Shown here piece by piece: positions 25,889 to 35,638 of a DNA stretch of 64,000 nucleotides. The translations under genes were made by a program, and so were the position numbers. Source of the DNA: Blastocatellia bacterium (GTDB lineage Bacteria > Acidobacteriota > Blastocatellia > Chloracidobacteriales > Chloracidobacteriaceae); contig JAIBAN010000009.1 of assembly GCA_019695185.1 (NCBI GenBank), forward strand, positions 1-64,000. Reading direction: 5' to 3'. Each line of letters starts with the position of its first letter. Position 1 is the first letter of the stretch. Below the pieces are notes generated by a model. The model ran no database searches, had not been told where the DNA came from, and was given only the letters and a program-made list of their open reading frames with translations.

Positions 25889-26062
25889 GAATTGAGAATT
25901 GAGAATTGAGAAGTTCGAATTCTGGAATTGAAACCGGAATTGAAAAGCTATACCTGTTCTAAACGAAATCAATTGGGTTTATTCAATTTACCCAAAGACC
26001 CGTGAATTGGATTTGGCGCTTTTAATTCTCAATTCTCAATTCTCAATTCTCGATTCCCAATT
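25889..26062. repeat. Inverted pair of GAGAATT/AATTCTC arrays between two leftward genes
   Basis: GAGAATT units occupy about 25889-25913 and AATTCTC units about 26022-26062 on the plus strand. In transcript orientation the first array met begins inside the last codons of the AI-2E-family gene. The other ends about 19 bases before the ATG of the GAF/HD-GYP gene. The unit is the same as between thiE and thiD, so one repeat type recurs at two distant junctions. Confidence 0.93.
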
Positions 26063-27305
26063 CCTCCGCCATTTGAGGTGATGTCGGTTGACTTGCCGTC
26101 ATGGGGGCCGGGGGGGAAGGGATTGACGGCAAAAACCGATAGAAATCCGATTGTTCGTACTTTTCCGCAACAAATTCCAAAATAACTTTGCAGGAAGCCA
26201 GGACTGGTACTGCCAGCATAATCCCTAAAATGCCAAACAAATGGTGTGCCAGCAGCAACCCAACAATGACAATGAAGGGATGAAGCTCCAGCCGCTCACC
26301 AAGGATAAGCGGAGTCAGTACGAAACCTTCGGTGGACTGCACGACTGGATATGTGGCAATGACCAGCAGAACCTGCCATAAGGTTGGCTGGTCAAACAAA
26401 GTCAGAATCAGGGTCAAAACCGCCGCACTGAGCGTTCCAACATACGGTACCAAATGTCCGAAACCAGACAAAATTCCCAGCGGCAGTGCCAAAGGGACTC
26501 CCAGCAGCCAGAAAGCAATTGTGTAAAGCACCGCCATACATGAACAGACAATCAACTGTCCCCGCACATAATTGCTGAGGACTGAATCCACCTGCCCCAG
26601 CAAATGGCGGGCACTTTCCTGGTGGCGAGGCGGAATCAACCCGATGAATTTGTCACTGGCCGGTTTTGCGTCCTTCAAAATGTAATAGACAAAAAACGGA
26701 ATCAAAATCAGGTTCAGAACGCTGCCCAAAACACTCACCAGACTGGCCGAGATGGAACCAAATTCCTCCAGCACCGGTTCAATCAATCCCGAAGGATTTT
26801 GCAGTCGCTCCATCACCTTTTCCGCCACCTTTTCATAGGCTGCCGGATACTTTTGATGGAGGGTTTCCAAATTGGGGCGCAACCAGGCGGAAAATTTTTG
26901 CGCCGTCCCAGGAACCTGGGCCGTTACTTGGGAGAGCTGGGCTCCGATGGGAATAAAAATCAAAAGCAGTACCAGAAACCCGATGGTGGCCAGAGTCATA
27001 GCCACCAGGACCGACCATTGCCGGGAAAGGCGGTGTTTTTCGCACCACACCACCAATGGTTTGATGAGATAGGCCAGCGCCAGGGAGAGAATGAAAGGTA
27101 CAAAAACCGGTTTAAAAACCTCTGACACCCCTGGCAAAACGCTGACCAACACTTTGCCAAAGAGCAAAACCATTGTCGTTGCCACCAAGAGCGGCAGCCA
27201 ACGGGGCCACAACAAACGAACCCACCAAGCAGAGGGAGGATGGAGAGGGGCAACGGGCTGTTGCGCCGCCTGTGCTTCGTGGTGTGGGCGATTGGATGAG
27301 TGCAT
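26043..27305 (-). CDS. AI-2E family (PerM-type) membrane permease
   Basis: The 420-residue protein has about eight membrane segments in the AI-2E/PerM pattern: a pair near 35-75, another near 95-125, and a C-terminal set with SGFGHLVPYVGTLSAAVLTL and LVIATYPVVQSTEGFVLTPLILG. Members export autoinducer-2, sodium ions or unknown solutes, so the cargo is not predictable. The N-terminal 30 residues are Gln- and Pro-rich and cytoplasmic. The last residues, GIEN, and the stop come from the repeat array. The gene follows a phosphatidyltransferase gene by six bases and is probably co-transcribed with it. Confidence 0.88.
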   Translation of the reverse strand: MHSSNRPHHEAQAAQQPVAPLHPPSAWWVRLLWPRWLPLLVATTMVLLFGKVLVSVLPGVSEVFKPVFVPFILSLALAYLIKPLVVWCEKHRLSRQWSVLVAMTLATIGFLVLLLIFIPIGAQLSQVTAQVPGTAQKFSAWLRPNLETLHQKYPAAYEKVAEKVMERLQNPSGLIEPVLEEFGSISASLVSVLGSVLNLILIPFFVYYILKDAKPASDKFIGLIPPRHQESARHLLGQVDSVLSNYVRGQLIVCSCMAVLYTIAFWLLGVPLALPLGILSGFGHLVPYVGTLSAAVLTLILTLFDQPTLWQVLLVIATYPVVQSTEGFVLTPLILGERLELHPFIVIVGLLLAHHLFGILGIMLAVPVLASCKVILEFVAEKYEQSDFYRFLPSIPSPPAPMTASQPTSPQMAEELGIEN

Positions 27306-27311
27306 GTGTCT

Positions 27312-28025
27312 TTAATGTGAGGTTAAAGTTGGAACTGTTGCTTTTTTTTCAGAGGGTTCCGTTGGAATCAAATTTGGGGCATCAAGAGCAACAACTCGCT
27401 GCTCATAACATATCGCCGGAGTTTGTTCCCGAAAAGCCCGCAGTTGAACCCGAATGTAAAATCCATAATAAATGGCTGAAAATGCCGTTGTTGCCCCGGT
27501 CAATCCACTGGCCGCAGGTAATAGCCACAAGGCAGCCGGCCAAACATTGGCCAACAGAACAAAGACCACAAAGCAAACCTGAACCACTGTGCTCAATTTT
27601 CCCGGAAAAGCAGGTTTGAAATCCCGAAAACCTGTCCGCCGATAGATGAGTGCGGCTGCCAGCACAATTCCGACATCCCGCCCAATCACACAGACCGCCA
27701 GCCATAGCGGGATGGGTGTGTACAAACCACCTGGAACGGCCAATACAATAAAACTGCACAACATGAGCAGCTTGTCGCCAATGGGGTCCAAAATTTGCCC
27801 CAACTGTGATCGTTGATTCAGCCGGCGGGCCAGAAAACCGTCCAAACCATCCGAGATTCCAGCCACTGCAAAAATTCCCAGAGCCCAATCAAAATCCCCT
27901 TTCAATATAAAATGAACAAACACTGGGATGAGGCCAATCCGAAAAAAACTGATGAGATTCGGAATGGTCCAAACCCGTTTGGAAACCAATTCAGTTGGTT
28001 CTGGCAGGGATTCCTGGTGGTTCAT
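27312..28025 (-). CDS. CDP-alcohol phosphatidyltransferase (PgsA-like)
   Basis: The 237-residue membrane protein carries the full CDP-alcohol transferase signature DGLDGFLARR followed by GQILDPIGDK (DGx2ARx8Gx3Dx3D). It begins with TIPNLISFFRIGLIPVF, which is typical of phosphatidylglycerophosphate synthase. About five to six membrane segments are present. It would make phosphatidylglycerophosphate or a related phospholipid at the inner membrane; cardiolipin synthase of the same fold is an alternative. The AI-2E-family gene lies six bases downstream. Confidence 0.9.
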   Translation of the reverse strand: MNHQESLPEPTELVSKRVWTIPNLISFFRIGLIPVFVHFILKGDFDWALGIFAVAGISDGLDGFLARRLNQRSQLGQILDPIGDKLLMLCSFIVLAVPGGLYTPIPLWLAVCVIGRDVGIVLAAALIYRRTGFRDFKPAFPGKLSTVVQVCFVVFVLLANVWPAALWLLPAASGLTGATTAFSAIYYGFYIRVQLRAFREQTPAICYEQRVVALDAPNLIPTEPSEKKATVPTLTSH

Positions 28026-28117
28026 AAATCTGTATGAATCGAGGTCTGGTCAACCTTTTTGGCAACCGTTGCTCATTCTGATGTTCTGCTCTGGAGGTGA
28101 CATAGCTGCCCGCTGTT

Positions 28118-28987
28118 TCACGGTTCCACCTCTTCCGGGGCCCGCACCAACCGCAGCAAGGTAATTTCCGGCGGGCATCGGAACCGCACGGGGACCACCA
28201 CTGTCCCTAAGCCGCGATTGACATAAATTTGGGTTTGTTTCATTTCGGCCAACCCTTGAACAAACCGCTTTCCATATCGGGAAAAGGCCATCGGGGCCCC
28301 AATGAAGGGTAAATGAAACTGGCCACCATGAGTATGCCCTGCCAAAACCAGATCAATTTTGGCATAGGATGCCGCCTCAATAATATCCGGGTTATGCGAA
28401 AGTAAAACTCTTGTGTCGTGCAAAGTAGTTCCTCTGAGCGCTGCCGGAAGGTTATGGTGGTGCATCATCATATCCCCAATCCCACAAATCCGGATATGCT
28501 CGGCCTTGCGAACAATCTCCGTATTGACATTGGTGAGCACTTCAATATGTCGTTTTTCAAATGAACGGGTTACTGTGCGGGCATTCACCCACACATCATG
28601 ATTGCCCAATACTGCAAAAACCCCGTTTTTGGCCTCCAGCCTGGCCAATTCATCAACACAAGGGTCAATATAATGAGCGGTATGGGTAATATAGTCCCCT
28701 GTCAAAGCGACAATGTCAGGCTCCAGGCTGTTACAGATTTTGACGGCTTCGGCAATATGTTCTGTGCGCAAATAAGGGCTGTGGTGGATGTCCGACATTT
28801 GTACAATACGGAAATCCTCAAATTCCTCAGGCAGTTCATTGACCTTGATAATCTGCTCTGTAACCTCAAATTTATAGGTTTCTTCAACCTCAAATTGAGC
28901 CTTTTGCAAAAAATTGGCGGTTTTCGTCAGCAGTTCATCCCGCCGTGCCAGTCGGTGGTGAGCCACCATTTTGCTTTTTTTGCCCAT
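28118..28987 (-). CDS. Calcineurin-like metallophosphoesterase
   Basis: The 289-residue protein has all metal-binding motifs of the superfamily: DIHHS, GDYITH, GNHDVW, LLSHNPD and GHTHGGQ. Residues 1-55 carry no obvious membrane helix, unlike YkuE-type relatives with a signal. YkuE-type proteins are phosphodiesterases or lipid-linked phosphatases, but the substrate here is unknown. The gene is transcribed leftward, divergent from the DUF3303 gene. Confidence 0.88.
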   Translation of the reverse strand: MGKKSKMVAHHRLARRDELLTKTANFLQKAQFEVEETYKFEVTEQIIKVNELPEEFEDFRIVQMSDIHHSPYLRTEHIAEAVKICNSLEPDIVALTGDYITHTAHYIDPCVDELARLEAKNGVFAVLGNHDVWVNARTVTRSFEKRHIEVLTNVNTEIVRKAEHIRICGIGDMMMHHHNLPAALRGTTLHDTRVLLSHNPDIIEAASYAKIDLVLAGHTHGGQFHLPFIGAPMAFSRYGKRFVQGLAEMKQTQIYVNRGLGTVVVPVRFRCPPEITLLRLVRAPEEVEP

Positions 28988-29185
28988 GAAATCGCCCCCT
29001 CGGTCACAAGTCTGAAATTCGACTGAAGCGCAGGATGTCTTTGGGTGACTTCTCCAATGGTATCATATTTATGGCAGCATCGTTCTGGAATTGACTTGGA
29101 AAAGTGGGCGAAATGGATTTGGCACGCTATGATGGGGCGATTGTTGGCGTTTGAACCCTGAACGATCATCTGGGAGGTTGTGCTG

Positions 29186-29458
29186 ATGTTGTATATGATT
29201 GTTGAGCATTTTAAGAATCAGAATCCATTTCCGGTTTATCAACGCTTCCGGGAACGTGGCCGACTTGCCCCAGATGGCTTGGAATATGTGGCAAGTTGGG
29301 TGGATGAGTCTTTTGGCTGCTGTTTTCAACTCATGGAAACAACTGATCGGGAATTATTGGACGAATGGATGGCAAATTGGAACGACTTGGTGGATTTTGA
29401 GGTTTTCCCGGTTCTGGTCTCCCAAGAAGCGGCTGAAAAAATATGGGCACAAGCCTGA
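29186..29458 (+). CDS. DUF3303 family small protein
   Basis: The 90-residue protein shows the conserved DUF3303 sequence: MIVEHFKNQNPFPVYQRF, RGRLAPDGLEYVASWVD, CCFQLMETTD and WNDLVDFEVFPV. The family is small, soluble and uncharacterised, probably a ferredoxin-like alpha-beta fold. The ATG at 29186 has GGGAGG eight bases upstream, which settles the start against a GTG two codons earlier. Its stop lies in the loop of a hairpin. Confidence 0.88.
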   Translation: MLYMIVEHFKNQNPFPVYQRFRERGRLAPDGLEYVASWVDESFGCCFQLMETTDRELLDEWMANWNDLVDFEVFPVLVSQEAAEKIWAQA

Positions 29459-29485
29459 GGCTTGATTGACAACCTGTCACAGGTT
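29450..29485. other. Two tandem hairpins at the 3' end of the DUF3303 gene
   Basis: CAAGCC-TGA-GGCTTG (29450-29464) and AACCTG-TCA-CAGGTT (29471-29485) form two short perfect palindromes. The DUF3303 stop is in the first loop. No T tract follows, so a simple terminator is unlikely. The palindromic style resembles the units between dxr and the Nudix gene. Confidence 0.7.
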
Positions 29486-29561
29486 CTGAATCCAAGCCCA
29501 AGGATCTGTTTTGAAAGTTGTATTCCTCTCTTTCACAGAGCGGAGTCAGGTCAGGGTTTTT

Positions 29562-31796
29562 ATGGAAAAGTTTTTTAAATCAGTTTCCTATACGTTGATC
29601 GGAACCGGCTTTGCCACTCTGGCTGTAACCGGCCACCTGGATGCCTTTTCCATTTTGGTCTATACAATTGCCCTGATTTTAAGTTGGCGTTCTGACGTCC
29701 CCGGCTCCAATCTGCAAATCAGTGCAACGACTGCCAATTGGCTGGCCATCCTCTATTTACCCTTCGCCTATTTGGATTTTCGCTACCTCAGCCCTTCCGG
29801 CATCCTCGTTCTCATTCATTTCACGCTGTTTGTCTCAATTTTCAAACTGTTTCAAAACAAAGAAGATCGTGATTGGGTCTTTTTGTACCTGCTGGCGGTG
29901 TTTGAAGTTTTATTGGCCGCAGGTCTCACCGTAGACGCTGTTTTTGTGGTCATGCTGATTGTGTTTGTCCTGACTGGACTCATCGCGCTTGAGGTCTTTG
30001 AAATCCGGAAAACCCGCCGCGAAGCCCGGCCCAATCAAGCTGAACGGGCTTTTTCTCATGATGGCGCAAAACTCCGAAAACCTGTTAGGCCAGTCCTCTA
30101 TTTACTTGTGATCACTGGGGTTATGGCAGTTTTTATCCTGGCTATCGCATTTCCTTTTTTCTTTGCTCTGCCGCGATTCAATACCGGCTTTTTCGGACGC
30201 TCATTTGGTGATTCAACCGTAGCCATGACGGGATTTTCAGACGTTGTGCAATTGGGTGATGTTGTCAACATCAAGAAAAGCCAACAGATTGTGATGTATG
30301 TTCGCGTCAAGGGCGGGGCGGTGCCGGGGCAACGATTTCGCTGGCATGGAGTTGCACTGACCTCGTTTAACGGAAGTTCTTGGGGGAAACCGGTAGATTT
30401 GCGCCGAATGCGGGTTCCCACCGATGCGCAAGGCACCTTCCTGCTTGATAAGCGTTCAGTTGCAGGAGGGCAGCCAACCCTCCAAACGTTTTTCCTGGAG
30501 CCGATGAGTTCGACCGTTCTTTTCTATGCAGGCAGGCCCTTGCTGGTCAGCAATCAACTTTCTTTTCTTTCCCGCGACCAAACCGGAACATTGTATACGG
30601 CTGACCATTCGGCTCAACGCATAACCTATACTGTTACGGCTGATACCACTATTCCATCCGATGACACCTGCCGGCGTGATCCGATGCGTTATTCCCAAGA
30701 AGAGCAGGATCGCTACCTACAACTTCCGTCTCATTTCAACCCTCGTATCAAAGAGTTGACCCAAGGGATTGCCACCGCTCCAACTGCCTTTGATAAAGCC
30801 CGTGAAATTGAGTTTTATCTCAAAAATAATTTTGGCTATTCCCTCAATCTCAAGCGGACTGATGAACCAGATCCAATCGTTGATTTCTTATTCAATACCA
30901 AAGTCGGCCATTGTGAATACTTTGCAACTTCAATGGTTTTGATGCTTCGTTCGCAAGGCATAGCTGCCCGGATTGTCAATGGGTTTCAAAGTGGTGAATA
31001 CAACCCCGTCAGCGAAAGCTATGTCATTCATCAATCTGAGGCTCATTCATGGGTTGAAGTTTACTTTCCAGCCACTCAAAGTTGGGTTGAATTTGACCCC
31101 ACTCCCCCCGCCGGCACTGTTCAGTTTTCCAAATCTGGTTGGATGGCTTATGTGGGCCAAATAGTTGAAGCCATGCGAATGTTCTGGATTGATTATGTAG
31201 TTTCTTACGATGCCTCGAAACAGCGTTCACTCGCCCAGGATACCCAGGAAAAAGTGTCTGACTATAAATCCGATTATGCCCACCGGTTTACTGAGTTTAA
31301 AGACCGCCTGGTTCAATCTATCCTCCATTTTGACAAGCGGGTTTTGCCCTTACTTCGACATCAGTTGATGGGAGCAATGGTCTGGTTACTGGCTTTTGCC
31401 CTGTTTACCGCCGCCCTTGTGATTTATCTGTATCGCACACTCCGCAGGTTGCGGTTCGCCCCAGAGTCCGTTTTTTCAATGAATGTGACCAAGTGGTTTT
31501 TGTTACCTCTTCTCTATTGGGTTCATCGCCACCATCCTCAACAATTCGCTTTGCTCGGGTATCAGGAAATGCTTTTTTTTCTGGCCCGAAAAGGATGGAA
31601 ACGTGCTCCTGGGCAAACCCCCTTTGAGTTTGCCCAAGCCATAAAGCTACCTGAAGTCATGGCTTTAACTGATTACTATTATCGAATTCGCTTTAGTGGC
31701 GGCAACCCTCATGAATTTGATCTGAAACGGATGAAGGGGTTGGTGGACCGAGTGAAAGATAGCATTCGGCGATTGGGCCCCCCAAGAAACACGTAA
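29562..31796 (+). CDS. TgpA-like transmembrane transglutaminase
   Basis: The 744-residue protein has five to six N-terminal membrane segments (about 8-200, DUF3488/TgpA_N type). An extracytoplasmic part contains a transglutaminase core, and a further membrane helix (about 610-632) leads to a cytoplasmic DUF4129-like tail. The catalytic Cys lies in KVGHCEYFATSMVLMLRSQG, the His in QSEAHSWVEVYF and the Asp in FDPTPP. The homologue TgpA of Pseudomonas is a periplasm-facing transglutaminase of uncertain role. The ATG at 29562 is preferred to a TTG 17 codons upstream. In this family a MoxR ATPase is often next door; here one lies 20 kb away. Confidence 0.9.
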   Translation: MEKFFKSVSYTLIGTGFATLAVTGHLDAFSILVYTIALILSWRSDVPGSNLQISATTANWLAILYLPFAYLDFRYLSPSGILVLIHFTLFVSIFKLFQNKEDRDWVFLYLLAVFEVLLAAGLTVDAVFVVMLIVFVLTGLIALEVFEIRKTRREARPNQAERAFSHDGAKLRKPVRPVLYLLVITGVMAVFILAIAFPFFFALPRFNTGFFGRSFGDSTVAMTGFSDVVQLGDVVNIKKSQQIVMYVRVKGGAVPGQRFRWHGVALTSFNGSSWGKPVDLRRMRVPTDAQGTFLLDKRSVAGGQPTLQTFFLEPMSSTVLFYAGRPLLVSNQLSFLSRDQTGTLYTADHSAQRITYTVTADTTIPSDDTCRRDPMRYSQEEQDRYLQLPSHFNPRIKELTQGIATAPTAFDKAREIEFYLKNNFGYSLNLKRTDEPDPIVDFLFNTKVGHCEYFATSMVLMLRSQGIAARIVNGFQSGEYNPVSESYVIHQSEAHSWVEVYFPATQSWVEFDPTPPAGTVQFSKSGWMAYVGQIVEAMRMFWIDYVVSYDASKQRSLAQDTQEKVSDYKSDYAHRFTEFKDRLVQSILHFDKRVLPLLRHQLMGAMVWLLAFALFTAALVIYLYRTLRRLRFAPESVFSMNVTKWFLLPLLYWVHRHHPQQFALLGYQEMLFFLARKGWKRAPGQTPFEFAQAIKLPEVMALTDYYYRIRFSGGNPHEFDLKRMKGLVDRVKDSIRRLGPPRNT

Positions 31797-31853
31797 TTTG
31801 GCTTTTTCCGGTTTCGATTTTTTTGTACCAAGTAATCTTCTTCCTTCAGAAAA

Positions 31854-31887
31854 CAAAAGCCCTTGCCATAAACGGCAAGGGCTTTTG
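31854..31887. terminator. Bidirectional terminator between convergent genes
   Basis: CAAAAGCCCTTGCC (31854-31867) pairs perfectly with GGCAAGGGCTTTTG (31874-31887), giving a 14-bp stem. A-rich and T-rich flanks on either side suit both strands. It lies between the transglutaminase and roadblock genes. Confidence 0.92.
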
Positions 31888-31910
31888 GCTATTTGATTGG
31901 AGTAGGTCGT

Positions 31911-32279
31911 TTACATGACAAACTCTTCTTCCAGTTGGAGCTGTGCCTTCCTTAGTTCAAACCGTGCCCGGCCTAAATTGCCATCAGGGCGCAGGGCAAT
32001 CAAAAGGAAATACTCCTTGTTAATGAGTTTCATGACCAGTGTCAAATCACTTGACATGATGGTCAGTTCACTCAAAGCCCCAACCCCAACATCAGAAGTC
32101 ATTCGCATCGAATTCCTTAACAGAGTTGTATGCGCCGCCGCCACCATATTGAGTTTTTCTCCTATGGCTGGCTGTTGATCCTGGACCTGTTCGACAGCAA
32201 TGCCATCCATTCCCATGATCAGCGCTCCAACACTGCCTTCAACCCGACTAACGATTGATCTGAGGAGTTCGGCAAACAT
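31911..32279 (-). CDS. Roadblock/LC7 domain protein
   Basis: The 122-residue protein is a single roadblock domain: VEGSVGALIMGMDGIAVEQV, central helices with AAHTTLLRNSMRM and late strands DLTLVMKLINKEYFLLIAL. In Myxococcus the related MglB is the GTPase-activating protein for MglA, which controls pilus and gliding polarity. No MglA-like GTPase is encoded in the window. The ATG overlaps the pilQ stop by one base (TAATG), so it is translationally coupled to the pilus operon. A role in positioning or regulating the pili is inferred. Confidence 0.88.
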   Translation of the reverse strand: MFAELLRSIVSRVEGSVGALIMGMDGIAVEQVQDQQPAIGEKLNMVAAAHTTLLRNSMRMTSDVGVGALSELTIMSSDLTLVMKLINKEYFLLIALRPDGNLGRARFELRKAQLQLEEEFVM

Positions 32280-34798
32280 TACGGCTGGCCTCCAGGATTG
32301 GGCTGGGCAATTGGTGCCGGTGAATGTGCTGGTTCACCGCCTGTTGTCAAGAAAGTTTCACCACGAAAGACTCGAGGAGTGATGAAAAAGAGTAATTCTG
32401 AAGTCTGACGCTGGGTGAATCGTTGTTTGAAAAGGTTTCCAATCAAAGGAATGCTCGAAACACCTGGCGTCCGAGTCTGTGTATTGGATTCCGAATCAAT
32501 GTTCACCCCTCCAATGATGGTCGTTCCCCCGTCTGGTACCAACACGATGGTATTGGTGCTCTGGCGATTGATGGGGGGTTGCCCGTTTACCAACAAGCTG
32601 TTGTTGATGGAGTCATTGCTTGATTCCAGCCGCAACAGGACATTCCCTTCACTCGTAATCTGCGGTGTGATTGTCAGACTCAGAGTTGCTTCCTGGAATG
32701 TTGTGGTTGCAATCGCTGAAGCTCCCACTGCGTTTTGAGCTGCTGTATAGGGAATTGACAAACCCGACCGAATCACTCCCTGGGAATTATTCTGAACTGT
32801 CACCCGAGGTGAGGAAATTGTTTTAGCAATCCCTTTATTTTCTGCCGCAGTAATAGCGGTTGAGATAAAACCAGTTCCAATCAAGCCGGTGGTCAGACTC
32901 AACACTGTATCGGTTCCTCTACCTCCCAATGCCCCTGATGCCAGAGGTCCCACAAACAAACCATCAGAGATAAAATCCCGAGGGGTAAAACGACCTCGGA
33001 TAATACCGGTCTGTTGGGTTGTTCCACCTGTTTGGGCGGAGGGCACAAAGTTGAAAGCCGTAGAAGCTCCAGCTGCAGTTGATAAACCAATGCCACCGCC
33101 CCGTGATGAAACCACGCCCGTGAACAATTGGATCCCCAGGTCCCGTAAAAATGACCGGTTGGCCTGCACAATGCGGGCTTCGATTTCGACTTGTGATTGC
33201 GGGACATCAAGTCGGGCAATAATTTCCTTAGCCCGTTCAATGCGGTCTGGAATGTCGGTGATAATCATCATGTTGGTGCGCGGGTTCACCGAAATATTTC
33301 CTCGGCTTGAAAGGTTTTGGCTCAGAATTGAGCGTAACCCAATGCCAGCACCACCAGCAGCGACCCCAACTTGTTCATACCTTAACTGGAAGTATTCGGT
33401 AATCAACGGCAGATTTTCAATCTGGGCCAGTTTCCGTTCCTGGTTTTGCTTTTCCTCTTCCTTGAAAGCCTCAATCGTGGCCACCCGAACGATTAATTCT
33501 TCTCGTTTGTAGGACAACCGATTAGCCTTGAAAATCGAGTTCAGCACCTGCCCCCAGGGAACATTATTGACTTTAATGGTGACTTCAACCCGTTGCACTG
33601 ATTTGTCCAGGACGAAGTTGACATCGTAATTGTCTGAGACAAACCGCAGAATGTCACTTAAATCCACACCTGTGATATCAAGACTGATGGGCTCACCCTG
33701 GAATGCTGGATCCCCAAACTGAATCCCACCGGCCTGTGGTTTGTTGCGGCGACCCGTGGAGGGCGCAGGAGCGGTTGGAGGAGGAGCAAGGGTTCTGGTA
33801 AAGGTTGCCGGTTTGAGCTCCGGACCCACATTTGCAGCCACTTCTTTCTCTTCCGCCTTAACCTTTGGCTCAACTGCGGATTCCTTGGGGGTGGCCGGAG
33901 AACGACGGGCCCGTGATGCATCCAAAGCATTTTTCGCTTCGACACTGGGAAGTGTGGAGGGAGTTGAATTCACTTTCTCCGGCACCGCCTTGTCGGCTTT
34001 GGCAATTGCTTCTCCATCTCCGATTCTTATTGTCAAACCCTGTCCATCATCAGAAACCAAATACTGTTTGTCTTCTTTAAGATCAAACACTACACGGGTT
34101 GCCGAAGAAGATGGATTGCCAATGCGGATCCGCTCAACGCCGTTTTTGTTGACATCAATAACCCGCTGGGCCACTGAGCTTTTGACGTTTTGAATGTCAA
34201 TTACCAAGCGTTCCGGTTGATGAACCCGAAAATGTTTGTATTGAACTTTTCCGTCCGTCAGAATGCGGGCTCCCAACACGCCTTCTCCCATGTCCGTGGT
34301 AATGTCACGAATCACACTACCGACATTCGAATTCGAGCGAGCCTCGGTTGCAGTTGCGGTCGTCTCGGTTTTGTTTCCCATGGGTACCAATTCAAGAGCC
34401 AAGGCATTGGATTCAAAACGAGATTTGATGTCACATGGTTGGATTAAATTGATCTCAACCCGTGCAGCTGCTTTTCCGGGCAATCCGACCGATTTGACCT
34501 GAATGGAGTCAACCAAGCGGCCACCCACGTTTGAGATGGATTGCAATTTGGATGCGTCAACGCCGTACAGGTCAACTGTTACCAGTCGTTGTTCCGGACG
34601 TAAAACCTGGTAGGTAAATTGGGCTGACCCCTCAATGAGAACCTTTGTCATTTGGGCATCGGCTGGTTGAACCTTCAGGGCGGTGACTATCACCAGATTG
34701 CCTTCCGCCTGTCCGGTGCCAACGGCTGCCGCAATATTAAACCAACCTGCCGCAAGAGCTAACGCCACAGCCAAGCACACGCGATAACAGCTAGGCAT
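32279..34798 (-). CDS. pilQ: Type IV pilus secretin
   Basis: PilQ forms the outer-membrane channel through which the pilus fibre passes. The 839-residue protein has a signal peptide and two AMIN domains (about 35-125 and 170-260). A long Pro/Ala/Lys linker follows (about 270-375), then the STN domain (about 380-450), an N1-type domain with MMIITDIPDRIERAKEII, and the secretin core (about 530-815) with VQNNSQG, TIIGGVN and PLIGNLFKQR. No lipobox is seen. It is the penultimate gene of the leftward operon pilM-N-O-P-Q-roadblock. Confidence 0.95.
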   Translation of the reverse strand: MPSCYRVCLAVALALAAGWFNIAAAVGTGQAEGNLVIVTALKVQPADAQMTKVLIEGSAQFTYQVLRPEQRLVTVDLYGVDASKLQSISNVGGRLVDSIQVKSVGLPGKAAARVEINLIQPCDIKSRFESNALALELVPMGNKTETTATATEARSNSNVGSVIRDITTDMGEGVLGARILTDGKVQYKHFRVHQPERLVIDIQNVKSSVAQRVIDVNKNGVERIRIGNPSSSATRVVFDLKEDKQYLVSDDGQGLTIRIGDGEAIAKADKAVPEKVNSTPSTLPSVEAKNALDASRARRSPATPKESAVEPKVKAEEKEVAANVGPELKPATFTRTLAPPPTAPAPSTGRRNKPQAGGIQFGDPAFQGEPISLDITGVDLSDILRFVSDNYDVNFVLDKSVQRVEVTIKVNNVPWGQVLNSIFKANRLSYKREELIVRVATIEAFKEEEKQNQERKLAQIENLPLITEYFQLRYEQVGVAAGGAGIGLRSILSQNLSSRGNISVNPRTNMMIITDIPDRIERAKEIIARLDVPQSQVEIEARIVQANRSFLRDLGIQLFTGVVSSRGGGIGLSTAAGASTAFNFVPSAQTGGTTQQTGIIRGRFTPRDFISDGLFVGPLASGALGGRGTDTVLSLTTGLIGTGFISTAITAAENKGIAKTISSPRVTVQNNSQGVIRSGLSIPYTAAQNAVGASAIATTTFQEATLSLTITPQITSEGNVLLRLESSNDSINNSLLVNGQPPINRQSTNTIVLVPDGGTTIIGGVNIDSESNTQTRTPGVSSIPLIGNLFKQRFTQRQTSELLFFITPRVFRGETFLTTGGEPAHSPAPIAQPNPGGQP

Positions 34799-34936
34799 AA
34801 GGATACCTCCTCAAACAATTCAAATGTTTTCGTCGCTGAAACTTCTTGAAACCCGTCGTTTGTTTCGCTTCGTTCAGGTGGAAGGGTTTCCCCTCAACGA
34901 TTCAATTTCCCTGGCAAAAATCAAAATCACAACTTT

Positions 34937-35599
34937 TTATGGCCTGGGCACATATGTCAGTGGCCGTTGACCGGTTTTGACTGTTTTGTCACTGTACAAG
35001 GTTACTTCCGAGCAAATAACTGTCCCGGCTACTGTCCCCTTGGCCAAGTCCCGGTACGGACTTTTGTCGATCTTCGTCACTGACCCGTTCCAAAACTTCG
35101 CCCCTTCACGGACAAAAAGTGTTGCGGTTCCTCCTTTGACTTTAAGGAGAGCTCCCAACCCTTTATCCGTTGCAAAAACGCCTTTGACGTCGAATTCATC
35201 CACTAAATACTGCTCAGTGGGGTCTGGAGGCGGAAGGTTATGGTCCAGATTGTAATTACGCCGCTCCCGCCATTTGGCCTGTCTTTCAGCCAAGGGAGGA
35301 TAGGCAACCGGTTCAGCCGGAGCACCTTTTTTGCGGACCAGATTTGGATCAGAAAATGGATCCTTATCAGGTGGACGATAGGTCGGTGAAACCGTATCAA
35401 CCGTAGGCCCTTTCTTATCCTGAGCCCCAGGAGGTGAAGCTGGTGCTGCTGGTGTTCCAGCAGCAGGCTGATTCCCTTGAGCCGGTGTTGCCGGTGTTTG
35501 TGCTGTTGTATTCTCAACAGTTAACAAAGCAAGAGACGCCACCAAAAAAGCAACTCGAAGGAATCGAGCTCGTTTGTACCATCTCTGAACAGTTCGCAT
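34937..35599 (-). CDS. pilP: Type IV pilus lipoprotein-like PilP
   Basis: The 220-residue protein has a signal peptide-like N-terminus (about 15-35) and a Pro/Ala-rich linker. A PilP-type beta domain follows, with KDPFSDPNLV and LVDEFDVKGVFATDKGLGALLKV; this links the PilN-PilO complex to the PilQ secretin. The usual lipobox Cys is not seen, so it may not be lipidated. The start is the ATG at 35599. AGGAGG lies six bases upstream, inside what would otherwise be an extra TTG-started extension. Its place between pilO and pilQ matches the usual operon order. Confidence 0.85.
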   Translation of the reverse strand: MRTVQRWYKRARFLRVAFLVASLALLTVENTTAQTPATPAQGNQPAAGTPAAPASPPGAQDKKGPTVDTVSPTYRPPDKDPFSDPNLVRKKGAPAEPVAYPPLAERQAKWRERRNYNLDHNLPPPDPTEQYLVDEFDVKGVFATDKGLGALLKVKGGTATLFVREGAKFWNGSVTKIDKSPYRDLAKGTVAGTVICSEVTLYSDKTVKTGQRPLTYVPRP

Positions 35600-35638
35600 T
35601 GGTATCCTCCTCAAACGGATGAAGGCACAACCCCGGAA

